This document shows, one piece after another, positions 1 to 8,015 of a DNA stretch of 64,000 nucleotides. Source of the DNA: Chitinophagales bacterium. GTDB taxonomy: Bacteria > Bacteroidota > Bacteroidia > Chitinophagales > CAIODY01. Below the pieces are notes generated by a model that searched no databases, was not told the DNA's origin, and saw nothing but the letters and a program-made list of their open reading frames with translations. Each line of letters opens with the position of its first letter. Position 1 is the first letter of the stretch. A program made the position numbers and the translations under genes. Location of the stretch: NCBI GenBank assembly GCA_947452995.1, contig CANGEV010000003.1, forward strand, positions 114,038-178,037. Reading direction: 5' to 3'.

Positions 1-1516
1 CATCAAGCGTATTATGATTAAAAGGATACCATGCATACAGTCCATTCGTACTCATATAAGGTGGAATTGTAATTGGAAATGGACAGGCTGTTTGCTGGTT
101 GAAGGTATCCGTACTTGCTAAAAAACAATTATGCGCATCTGTTACATAAACAGTGTAAGTTCCATTCGCGCAATAAAGTGCATTTCCCGCATAGGAAGTA
201 ACGCCACCATTTGAAGACCCCCAGATATAATAATAGGGAGGTGTTCCTCCGGATGCAATTGCCTGCACATTGCCATTCGCAGAAAACACACATGCAGGTT
301 CTGATGCCCGATGAATACCAAACTGCAAAGGCTTTGGAGCTGTAATAACAATCGTATCTACAGTAATGCAGCCATTATCATCACTAGCGTTAAACAAATA
401 AATCCCTTGCGGCAAATATTGTGCTGTATCGTTTGTACTTACAGCAGGTGTCCAAGTCAATTGATAATTAGAAGTTGGATTTAAAGTACCTCCAGTTACA
501 GCTTGAATGATGGTGGCATTACTATCGCCATAGCATGAAGGCGCGGTTTGAAATACCGTTTGAATTTGTATCGCAGCAGGTACGGTTAATGTCACTGGCA
601 ACGTTAAACAGCGATCATTTTGATCTTGAATAAGTACAGTCAACTGTTCGGATACTGATGATGTAACACTATCTCCGACTCCGATTACGGTAGGTGTACT
701 ATTGCGAGCAGTCCAAGTATAAGTGTAATTTTGAAATACAGATCCAGACACATGCACTGCAGCAGTGCTTAATTGATTACCACAAAGCGCTTGATGACTT
801 GTAATCGTAGCTGAGATTGGCTGATTAAAGTAAAGACTTTGTATTTCTGCAACGGTTAATAAACGGCTCCACCAGCCTATATCCTCTAAAGCACCACCAG
901 CAGCTTCGCCAAAAATAGAATTGCCAAAAATAATATTCGCATTCGGATTGATAGCTATCACACCAGGGATTATCACTTTGAGCACAGTATCAACATAAAT
1001 ACGTGTGGCACCAAGAGAGTAGGTCATAACATAGTGATGCCAATTTTTTGTTGCTCCTAAGCCTATGTTAGATAAGGTAGAAGTTGAGGTGATTTTGTTG
1101 CCGAACTTATTAAAATCAAAAAGTATCTGACTATTATATAATCCGAATTGAAATCCACCCATGCTATCATTCCAACTCACAAAACTATGAATATTGGTAT
1201 CTTGTGGATTGGCATTCGACCATAGTGAAATCGTGAACTGATTTGCGAATAAATTAACACCATAGTGAACGCCCAAAGAATCTCCATCACGATTAAACTC
1301 GAGCGCAGAATTTAAACAACCATTTCTTCCTGCTACCTTATTTTGACGACTCAAAATTCCATCGCGCATATTTCCGCTTGAATCAGCAGCTAAACTATTG
1401 TTCAAGGAATACCAAAGTTCTATTCCTGACTTCGGAACATAGCTTGGTAGGTTTTGTGCGTTGCTATAAAAAACAATAGAGAAACAAACCAAGAGGAGTG
1501 TAAGTTTCAATTTCAT
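1..1516 (-). CDS. Secreted LamG / SprB-repeat adhesin-like protein (5' part, runs off window)
   Basis: This frame is open from an ATG at 1516 to the window edge, about 505 codons with no stop. It starts with a signal peptide (about residues 1-21, ending in SNAQ). A LamG/concanavalin-like domain (about 25-225) follows, containing GIELWYSLNNSLAADSSG and NWHHYVMTYS. Next come an Ig/PKD-like stretch (about 230-310) and two SprB-like repeats (about 314-395 and 395-470), recognisable by APSCYGDSNAT, GGTPPYYYIWG and GTYTVYVTDAHNC. The last visible residues (NGLYAWYPFNHNTLD) resemble the start of the LamG domain, so a second LamG probably follows outside the window. Such proteins in Bacteroidota are usually surface-exposed and exported by type IX secretion, which would need a C-terminal sorting domain not seen here. 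Ligand unknown. Confidence 0.85.
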   Translation of the reverse strand, partial: MKLKLTLLLVCFSIVFYSNAQNLPSYVPKSGIELWYSLNNSLAADSSGNMRDGILSRQNKVAGRNGCLNSALEFNRDGDSLGVHYGVNLFANQFTISLWSNANPQDTNIHSFVSWNDSMGGFQFGLYNSQILFDFNKFGNKITSTSTLSNIGLGATKNWHHYVMTYSLGATRIYVDTVLKVIIPGVIAINPNANIIFGNSIFGEAAGGALEDIGWWSRLLTVAEIQSLYFNQPISATITSHQALCGNQLSTAAVHVSGSVFQNYTYTWTARNSTPTVIGVGDSVTSSVSEQLTVLIQDQNDRCLTLPVTLTVPAAIQIQTVFQTAPSCYGDSNATIIQAVTGGTLNPTSNYQLTWTPAVSTNDTAQYLPQGIYLFNASDDNGCITVDTIVITAPKPLQFGIHRASEPACVFSANGNVQAIASGGTPPYYYIWGSSNGGVTSYAGNALYCANGTYTVYVTDAHNCFLASTDTFNQQTACPFPITIPPYMSTNGLYAWYPFNHNTLD

Positions 1517-1566
1517 ATCAAAAGTGGTTTCCTTAAAAATAATGATATTGCAGGAATCTTTATAAT

Positions 1567-1592
1567 AAAAAAGGAGGCCGAAGCCTCCTTTT
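1567..1592 (-). terminator. Rho-independent terminator of ahcY
   Basis: Read on the minus strand, a 6-bp stem GGAGGC/GCCTCC closes a UUCG tetraloop and is followed by a run of six T. It lies 21 bases past the ahcY stop. An A-run on the other side would let it work weakly in the opposite direction too. Confidence 0.9.
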
Positions 1593-1612
1593 GTGCATTA
1601 ATCTTTTGCAGA

Positions 1613-2941
1613 TTAGTAACGGTACATTTCTGGTTTGAAAGGACCTGCTACAGGAATACCTAAGTATTCTGATTGAGCAGAAGTCAACTCTTCTAATTCA
1701 ACACCAATTTTCTTCAAATGCAAACGAGCTACTTTTTCATCTAAATGTTTAGGAAGAACGTACACTTTGTTTTCATATTTATCTGCGTTCAACCACAATT
1801 CCAATTGAGCTAAAGTTTGGTTTGTGAAAGAATTTGACATAACAAAGGAAGGGTGACCAGTCGCGCAACCTAAGTTAACTAAACGACCTTCAGCTAAAAC
1901 AATCACTTCTTTACCTTCGATATTGTACAAGTCTACTTGAGGCTTGATAGTATCTTTCGTATTGCCATAATTATCATTCAACCAAGCCATATCAATTTCA
2001 ATATCGAAGTGCCCGATATTACAAACGATTGCTTTATCTTTCATTGAACGGAAATGTTTTTCAGTGATCAAATCGCGACAACCAGAGGCTGTAACGATAA
2101 TGTCAGCTTCTTTAACAGCAGCTTCCATTTTCTTCACTTCGTAACCGTCCATTGCTGCTTGCAAAGCACAGATTGGATCGATTTCAGTAACGATAACACG
2201 GCAACCTGCTGCACGTAATGAATCAGCAGAACCTTTACCTACGTCGCCATAACCACCTACAACAGCCACTTTACCAGCCATCATAATATCTGTTGCACGA
2301 CGAATCGCATCCACACATGATTCACGACAACCGTATTTATTATCAAATTTAGATTTTGTAACAGAGTCGTTCACATTGAAAGCAGGCATTGGTAATGTAC
2401 CTTTAGCCATACGCTCATATAAACGGTGAACACCGGTTGTAGTCTCTTCACTCAAACCTTTGATACCAGCTACTAATTCAGGATATTTATCCAAAACGAT
2501 ATTCGTTAAATCGCCCCCATCATCCAAGATCATATTCAACGGACGATCTGCACCTCCAAAGAATAATGTTTGTTCAATACACCAGTCAGCATCTTCCAAA
2601 GATTGACCTTTCCAAGCAAAAACACCGATACCAGCTTCAGCGATTGCAGCTGCAGCGTTATCTTGTGTTGAGAAGATATTACAAGAACTCCATTTAACCT
2701 CTGCACCCAAATCAACTAATGTTTCAATCAAAACAGCCGTTTGGATTGTCATGTGTAAACAACCTGCGATGCGCGCACCTTTCAATGGTTGTTTTCCTTT
2801 ATATTCTTCACGAAGAGCCATCAAACCTGGCATTTCAGCTTCAGCCAAGCGGATTTCTTTACGTCCCCAAGCTGCTAAACTCATGTCAGCAACCTTGTGT
2901 TTCAGATTAAAATCAATCTGTGTTTTTGTTGTGGTACTCAT
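1613..2941 (-). CDS. ahcY: Adenosylhomocysteinase (SAH hydrolase)
   Basis: A 442-residue cytosolic NAD-dependent enzyme that reversibly splits S-adenosylhomocysteine into adenosine and homocysteine, removing the product inhibitor of methyltransferases. The Rossmann NAD motif [12 protein letters not shown] is near residue 230, CNIGHFD near 310, and the C-terminus ends PEMYRY as in typical family members. The length is standard for the bacterial short form. The ATG at 2941 gives the usual N-terminus. A good TAnnTTTGC promoter lies about 40 bases upstream and a strong terminator lies downstream, so it is probably monocistronic. metF, from the same methyl cycle, is encoded 2 kb away on the same strand. 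Confidence 0.98.
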   Translation of the reverse strand: MSTTTKTQIDFNLKHKVADMSLAAWGRKEIRLAEAEMPGLMALREEYKGKQPLKGARIAGCLHMTIQTAVLIETLVDLGAEVKWSSCNIFSTQDNAAAAIAEAGIGVFAWKGQSLEDADWCIEQTLFFGGADRPLNMILDDGGDLTNIVLDKYPELVAGIKGLSEETTTGVHRLYERMAKGTLPMPAFNVNDSVTKSKFDNKYGCRESCVDAIRRATDIMMAGKVAVVGGYGDVGKGSADSLRAAGCRVIVTEIDPICALQAAMDGYEVKKMEAAVKEADIIVTASGCRDLITEKHFRSMKDKAIVCNIGHFDIEIDMAWLNDNYGNTKDTIKPQVDLYNIEGKEVIVLAEGRLVNLGCATGHPSFVMSNSFTNQTLAQLELWLNADKYENKVYVLPKHLDEKVARLHLKKIGVELEELTSAQSEYLGIPVAGPFKPEMYRY

Positions 2942-2979
2942 ATTATTGAATTTATAATGTTTGGTTTGTTTTCACCTTT

Positions 2980-2988
2980 GCAAATGTA
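2980..2988 (-). promoter_or_regulatory. Bacteroidota-type -7 box of ahcY
   Basis: The minus strand reads TACATTTGC, a perfect match to TAnnTTTG. A TTTG that could be the -33 element lies 20 bases upstream. The predicted leader is about 35 nt, ending at the ATG at 2941. Confidence 0.75.
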
Positions 2989-3102
2989 GGAGTTTCCCTA
3001 TTCATTCCCAAATAAGAGTTAAAACAAGCTGTTTCCATAAATGTTTTGAATAAATAGGCTAAAAAGCTTCAACAAAAGCTCCATTTTCAGGCTAGTTCCT
3101 AT

Positions 3103-3110
3103 TATTTTTG
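3103..3110 (+). promoter_or_regulatory. -7 box of the multiheme cytochrome gene
   Basis: TATTTTTG matches TAnnTTTG and ends 4 nt before the GTG at 3115. This supports both the GTG start and a leaderless transcript. No clear -33 TTTG is seen. Confidence 0.6.
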
Positions 3111-3114
3111 AACG

Positions 3115-5046
3115 GTGCGCCGCAGTTATGTCTTTTTATTGTCTATCGTAGCAGGTTTTGCTCTTTATTTGCTCTCGTGCCAGCAAGCAAGCAATACACC
3201 TAGCTCCCCCTTTCTGAATGTATATGATAGTACAGCACATTATGTTGGTATGCAAACTTGCAAAGGCTGCCATTCCGATATCTACGCTAGCTTCATGGAA
3301 ACAGGGATGGGACAGAGCTGGGACAGAGCTCGGCCTTATAAATCTAAGGCCATTTTTGGTGATAATCAACTTGTTTACGACAGCATTAATAATCTGTATT
3401 ATCATCCTTATTGGAAAGACTCCATCTTACACATATTAGAATACCGCAAAGAAGATGGCAAAATCGTTCATGAGCGGGATCAAACCATAGATTATATCGT
3501 AGGGAGTGGACAACATACCAATTCACACTTATTTACTGTCAATAATTATCTCTACCAAGCACCTATTACTTTTTACACACAGCTCGGCTTGTGGGATTTA
3601 GCACCAGGTTTTGAAAATGGACAAAACTCTAAATTCACGCGTCCTATACAACAAGAGTGTATTACCTGTCATAATTTCTATCCTAAAATCGACCCTGCAG
3701 CAGAAAACCGATATTCGGATGTTCCTACAGGGATTCAATGCGAACGCTGTCATGGCCCCGGAAGTATACATGTCGCGCAAAAACAAAACGGCATTTTGGT
3801 CGACATTAAAACGCAAACGGATTATAGTATTGTCAACCCACGTAAGCTCGATCGCGAACGACAAATCAGCGTTTGTCAACGTTGTCATTTGCAAGGTATA
3901 TCTGTTTTAAATGAAGGGAAAACATTTTTCGACTTCCGCCCAGGAATGCTATTGAGTGAAGTGATGCACACCTTCGTCCCGAGATATACCGATAGCCTCG
4001 ACAATTTTATCATGGCCTCGCATGTCGATCGGATGAAAATGAGTCGTTGCTTTATCCAATCAGACATGACTTGTTTGAGTTGTCATAATCCGCATATAAG
4101 CGTAAAGAAAACAAGTGCAGCCTATTGGGATGAAAAATGTACTACTTGTCATTCTTCCAAAGGAACAACGTGTACGGCAAAAGACGCGACAGGACAAGTA
4201 GAAAAAAGCAAGTGCGTGAGCTGTCATATGCCGATGAGCGGAAGTAAAGATATTCCGCATGTACAGATCCACGATCATAATATTCGTAAGCCCCTTTCTT
4301 CGCAAGAGATTAAGTCTATTGCTCAGTTCGTGCGCCTCGCTTGTGTCAGTGATCAACAAGCTCCAGGAGCATTGACAGAGGCAAATGCATTTTTAAATTT
4401 ATTTGAAGAATATGAAAGCAATGCCCTTTATTTAGAAAAGGCGTCCAGCTTACTCCATACTATTCCAGAGAATGAAAGAACCAATCGATGGCTTAGCTTA
4501 AGTATTCGTCTTTACTTTTTAAAAAACGATTTTAAACAATTGATTGCTGTGTATCATGCAAATTCCAATTTGCTTAGCAATGCAGAGGCATGGACAAACT
4601 ATCGCTTAGGGGAAGCGTTCATGCAACAAGGAGACATGCAAGAGGCGATCCATTTTTTAAAAGAAGCAAACACCCAACAGTCTAAGAATCTTGAATTCAT
4701 CAACAAACTTGGCGAAGCATACTTTAAAAACAAGCAGGTATCTCTTGCGCAAGCCTGTTTTAAGCAGGTACTTTCTCTTAATTCGAAAAACATTTCGGCT
4801 AACGTGAGTAACGCGTGGTGTGAACATCTTGCAGGCAACGACGCAGAATCAATTCGCTTTTACAAAAGTGCATTAGCATTGAATCCTGATTACTATACTG
4901 CATTAATAGGCTTGGCTCAATTGTATGTGCTACAAAAAAATTACGGCGCTGCAAAACCATTAGCTTTGAGAGCAAAGAAAATAAACAACACAGAAGCTGT
5001 TAGAGCCTTATTACAAGAAATAAATTTAGGAGGAGGTCCGGATTAA
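3115..5046 (+). CDS. Seven-heme c-type cytochrome lipoprotein with C-terminal TPR repeats
   Basis: A 643-residue protein. A lipoprotein signal (LYLLSC, Cys22) is followed by seven CXXCH heme sites at about residues 49 (CKGCH), 182 (CITCH), 209 (CERCH), 254 (CQRCH), 320 (CLSCH), 342 (CTTCH) and 367 (CVSCH). About four TPR units (about 500-637) follow, with motifs such as NYRLGEAFMQQGDMQEAI and LAQLYVLQKNYGAAK. It should be a periplasmic or membrane-anchored multiheme electron carrier or cytochrome c554-like oxidoreductase fused to a protein-interaction module. Donor and acceptor are unknown. The start is GTG, since upstream ATGs run into stops. Its stop codon overlaps the convergent metF stop by 3 bases. 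No cytochrome maturation genes are nearby. Confidence 0.88.
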   Translation: MRRSYVFLLSIVAGFALYLLSCQQASNTPSSPFLNVYDSTAHYVGMQTCKGCHSDIYASFMETGMGQSWDRARPYKSKAIFGDNQLVYDSINNLYYHPYWKDSILHILEYRKEDGKIVHERDQTIDYIVGSGQHTNSHLFTVNNYLYQAPITFYTQLGLWDLAPGFENGQNSKFTRPIQQECITCHNFYPKIDPAAENRYSDVPTGIQCERCHGPGSIHVAQKQNGILVDIKTQTDYSIVNPRKLDRERQISVCQRCHLQGISVLNEGKTFFDFRPGMLLSEVMHTFVPRYTDSLDNFIMASHVDRMKMSRCFIQSDMTCLSCHNPHISVKKTSAAYWDEKCTTCHSSKGTTCTAKDATGQVEKSKCVSCHMPMSGSKDIPHVQIHDHNIRKPLSSQEIKSIAQFVRLACVSDQQAPGALTEANAFLNLFEEYESNALYLEKASSLLHTIPENERTNRWLSLSIRLYFLKNDFKQLIAVYHANSNLLSNAEAWTNYRLGEAFMQQGDMQEAIHFLKEANTQQSKNLEFINKLGEAYFKNKQVSLAQACFKQVLSLNSKNISANVSNAWCEHLAGNDAESIRFYKSALALNPDYYTALIGLAQLYVLQKNYGAAKPLALRAKKINNTEAVRALLQEINLGGGPD

Positions 5047-5999
5047 AATACTTGTGAAGCGATTTGTTTCACCGCCTTCACGCTACTCATTGTATAGTAA
5101 TGAATAATCGGAGCTCCGTTAGCAATTAGCTCTTTCGATTGAGCGGTACACCACTCAATCCCTGCCTGCATAATCGCCTCTTCATTATGTTTTACCTTTT
5201 CAACAGCATTCACCAAATCAGCAGGCAAGTCAATGCTAAACGCTTTTGGTAAGGTCATCAACTGACGATAGGTCGTAAGCGGCTTCAAGCCAGGTATGAT
5301 TGGAATATTGATACCAGCTGCACGACAATTCTTGACGAAGTCGAAATATTTTTGATTATCAAAAAACATTTGGGTCATGATAAAATCTGCACCTGCATCT
5401 GCTTTGGCCTTCAAATATTTAAAATCAACTTCAGCATTAGGAGATTCTCCATGTTTCTCTGGATAGCCTGCGACACCAAGACAGAAATTAGTTCTCCATG
5501 CATCTTGCGACTCTTCAAGATAAATTCCTCGGTTCATGTTAACCGCTTGTTTCAACAAATCAATTGCATGGGGATGCCCACCTTTTTCAGGATAGAAATT
5601 TGCTTGTCCTTTCATCGCATCACCACGTAAACACAAAATATTCTCAACACCCAAGAAGTCAAGATCAATTAGAGCATCCTCTGTTTCTTCTACAGTAAAA
5701 CCTCCACAGATTAAATGCGGCACGGCATCCACCTTATATCTATTCATGATAGCTGCACAAATACCTACTGTTCCAGGACGTTTACGAACCGCAATTTCTT
5801 CAAAACGCCCGTCTGACATTTTCTTGAAATGCGTTTCTGCACGATGATACGTGACGTTGATGAAAGGGGGTTTAAATTCCATGAGCGGATCTAAAACATC
5901 CGCAATTGACTGAAAAGATTTCCCTTTCAACGGTGGCAAAACCTCGAATGAAATCAATGGTCGACCGTTAGCTCTTTGCAAATGTTCTGATACTTTCAT
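5043..5999 (-). CDS. metF: Methylenetetrahydrofolate reductase
   Basis: A 318-residue FAD-dependent TIM-barrel enzyme that reduces 5,10-methylene-THF to 5-methyl-THF for methionine synthesis. Family signatures seen are SFEVLPP near the N-terminus with the catalytic-type Glu, FINVTYHRAE, NILCLRGD, AGADFIMTQMFFD and IPIIPGLKPL. The length is normal for the bacterial catalytic-domain-only form. The start lies 1 base after the gldH stop region (gldH ends at 6001 on the same strand), so metF is read as the last gene of a ricT-gldH-metF unit. It functionally pairs with ahcY in the methyl cycle. Confidence 0.97.
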   Translation of the reverse strand: MKVSEHLQRANGRPLISFEVLPPLKGKSFQSIADVLDPLMEFKPPFINVTYHRAETHFKKMSDGRFEEIAVRKRPGTVGICAAIMNRYKVDAVPHLICGGFTVEETEDALIDLDFLGVENILCLRGDAMKGQANFYPEKGGHPHAIDLLKQAVNMNRGIYLEESQDAWRTNFCLGVAGYPEKHGESPNAEVDFKYLKAKADAGADFIMTQMFFDNQKYFDFVKNCRAAGINIPIIPGLKPLTTYRQLMTLPKAFSIDLPADLVNAVEKVKHNEEAIMQAGIEWCTAQSKELIANGAPIIHYYTMSSVKAVKQIASQVF

Positions 6000-6000
6000 G

Positions 6001-6504
6001 CTATTTCTTCACTTTATAAGGAGAACCTGGTTCTAAACGAATACCAACAGACATAACAGCGGGCAAAGGACTTACGCGCATATCTTGTTCAATACTTATT
6101 TGATACCTACCAGCTACTTTCCCAAAACTAATATCATGACACCATTGGTGCATCATCCAAACCCCATTCAACCCTTCGCCAAGCCACTTACCTGAAGGCT
6201 CTGCAAGTAAGACATTTTCCCGGCGATGTAAAACTTTTCCTTCTGGCGTTAAGATGTGTAGCCAAACATATAGGTTCATATAAGGATAGGCCTCCAAATG
6301 ACGCACATTGATGTAAAGTCGATACGGCTTGCTCGTATCAGGAACTTCGAAAACGAAGTTTGGCTTAAAATTATAATCCCAATTGTAGCCCGGTACGATG
6401 GTATTCTTATCGTAGATTTCATTAGGCGTACAAGCAGAAAATGTTTTGACAAACATTATCAAACACAGTACTAGAATGGCACTATGGGTTATTTTCCGGA
6501 GCAC
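6001..6504 (-). CDS. gldH: Gliding motility lipoprotein GldH
   Basis: About 167 residues from a GTG at 6504. The N-terminus is a lipoprotein signal with lipobox TFSAC (Cys about 23), followed by TPNEIYDKN. The body has GldH-like motifs (LYINVRHLEAYPYMNLYVWL, LGEGLNGVW, GRYQISIEQDMR). GldH is an inner-leaflet or periplasmic-facing lipoprotein needed for gliding and T9SS-linked functions in flavobacteria. No ATG gives a usable signal peptide: the only in-frame ATG near the signal leaves just 9 residues before the Cys. GTG is therefore chosen, overlapping the ricT 3' end by 23 bases. The exact start is uncertain. It is probably cotranscribed with ricT and metF. Confidence 0.82.
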   Translation of the reverse strand: MLRKITHSAILVLCLIMFVKTFSACTPNEIYDKNTIVPGYNWDYNFKPNFVFEVPDTSKPYRLYINVRHLEAYPYMNLYVWLHILTPEGKVLHRRENVLLAEPSGKWLGEGLNGVWMMHQWCHDISFGKVAGRYQISIEQDMRVSPLPAVMSVGIRLEPGSPYKVKK

Positions 6505-7930
6505 TTGGACTAGGTTTTGAATTATCCTGATTGGTATTATTAGGATTAGGGTTTCTGTCGCGACGCTGTGGGCGGTTGCGATTATGCTGTGGACGGCGAT
6601 CACGGTTTTGTTGCGGAGCATTTCCTTGCGGACGTTGTTCTCCGTTACTTGCCGCACCTCCTTCTACATTAGGCTTAGGCGCTTGTGGTCCTCTATTATC
6701 TCGATTATGTCGCTTATCGCGATGTTCTCTTGCTTGTGGGTTATTTGAGGCAGGACGTTGTTCGCGATTTTGATTCGCGTTAGGATTTCTGCCTTCCCCA
6801 CCACCACGTTGATCCTTGTTTTTCTTCTTATTACGCTCTGCTGTTTTACGCAAAGACGAGATAGAAGTCTGCGCCGCCAAATCCACATGTTCTGGTTCTT
6901 GATCCGCAGGTGCTTGTAAGATAACCTTCACCTTGTCTAGATCTGCCGCAGGCTTGTTTTGCTTATTTAATTCAAGAATCTCACGTACTCGTTCGATATT
7001 CAACGGATATAACTTTGTAGAACCTGGATAGCTATACCACATTAAGAATTTGAAGATATCTGTTTTTTGCAGATAAGCATCTCCTCTTTCCGTATGCAAC
7101 TTATCCGCGTTTTTAGGGAACACTTTTAAGGCATCCAAATAAGTATCTAATTCGAAGTTAAGGCAGCATTTCAATCGTCCACACTGACCACTTAATTTCG
7201 CTTGATTGATAGATAGGTTTTGATAACGAACAACGGTGATATTTACGTTTTTAAAGGTCGACAACCACGTTGAGCAACATAGTTCTCTTCCGCACATACC
7301 GATACCTCCTACCAAACCAGCTTCCTGACGGGAGCCGATTTGTTTCATTTCTACCTTCACATTAAACTCACGTGCATACACTTTGATCAACTCACGAAAA
7401 TCGACACGACCATCCGCGATATAATAGAAAATTGCCTTTCTTGCATCGGCTTGAAATTCAACATCGCTAATTTTCATATCCAATTTCAAATTACGCGCAA
7501 TAACGCGTGATTTAATCATGGAATCTTCCTCCTTTGCACGTAGTTCTTTTAGCTTCTGAAGCTCTTCTTGGGTTGCAAGGCGAAGTACTTTTCGTTCAAT
7601 AGTGCGTTCTTGTACATTTTTCTTCTTCATTTGATAGCGAACAAGATCGCCGCTAAGGACGATTGTTCCTATATCCATACCTACAGAAGACTCAACACAT
7701 ACAAAATCACCCGTCCCTAACTCCGCGGACGGGTTAAGGTAAAAATCCTTACGTTGGCCATTTTTGAAGGCAACTTCCACATAAGGATAGCGACTAGCCA
7801 GATCACCTACAGGCACATCTGTCAACCAGTCGTAACTATTCATTTTATTGCAAGCTCCGCTCGAACACGCACCACTATCGCCGCATCCACTTGGTGTTCC
7901 ACAAGAGCCTCCGCATGATCCACAACCCAT
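6482..7930 (-). CDS. ricT: RicT-like PSP1-domain protein with long Asn/Arg/Pro-rich tail
   Basis: About 482 residues from the ATG at 7930, whose product begins MGCGSCGGSCG, the Cys/Gly-rich N-terminus usual for the Bacteroidota homologues. The PSP1 core (about 50-310) contains SVGMDIGTIVLSGDLV, DGRVDFRELIKVYAREF, GIGMCGRELCCSTWL and SGQCGRLKCCLNFE. The Cys clusters fit an Fe-S cofactor as in the B. subtilis RicAFT complex. The last 110-120 residues are low-complexity, rich in N, R, P, Q and D, suggesting RNA binding or disorder. A GTG 8 codons upstream, preceded by a purine-rich AGGAAGGGG, is an alternative start. Its RNA-metabolism role is inferred by family only. Confidence 0.85.
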   Translation of the reverse strand: MGCGSCGGSCGTPSGCGDSGACSSGACNKMNSYDWLTDVPVGDLASRYPYVEVAFKNGQRKDFYLNPSAELGTGDFVCVESSVGMDIGTIVLSGDLVRYQMKKKNVQERTIERKVLRLATQEELQKLKELRAKEEDSMIKSRVIARNLKLDMKISDVEFQADARKAIFYYIADGRVDFRELIKVYAREFNVKVEMKQIGSRQEAGLVGGIGMCGRELCCSTWLSTFKNVNITVVRYQNLSINQAKLSGQCGRLKCCLNFELDTYLDALKVFPKNADKLHTERGDAYLQKTDIFKFLMWYSYPGSTKLYPLNIERVREILELNKQNKPAADLDKVKVILQAPADQEPEHVDLAAQTSISSLRKTAERNKKKNKDQRGGGEGRNPNANQNREQRPASNNPQAREHRDKRHNRDNRGPQAPKPNVEGGAASNGEQRPQGNAPQQNRDRRPQHNRNRPQRRDRNPNPNNTNQDNSKPSPSAPENNP

Positions 7931-7984
7931 TTCCTTCAATACGTTTAATTTCACAATCCCCTTCCTTTCGAAAGGGCTTACATT

Positions 7985-7992
7985 CAAATTTA
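7985..7992 (-). promoter_or_regulatory. Possible -7 box for ricT-gldH-metF
   Basis: The minus strand reads TAAATTTG, matching TAnnTTTG, in the short gap between purL and ricT. It would give a leader of about 50 nt to the ATG at 7930. Readthrough from purL is also possible. Confidence 0.45.
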
Positions 7993-8015
7993 ACTAATTT
8001 AAGTTATACTTAAGA

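Noticed and set aside
2719..2957. Open frames on the plus strand inside ahcY
   Set aside because: They are antisense to a well-supported enzyme, lack domains, and end with the gene's codon pattern. They are shadows.
2942..3114. SAM or SAH riboswitch near ahcY
   Set aside because: The predicted leader is only about 35 nt and no aptamer-like stems were found; metF is inside an operon with no leader.
6531..6888. Long open frames antisense to the ricT tail
   Set aside because: They follow from the repetitive Asn/Arg/Pro codons and have skewed compositions with no recognisable domain.
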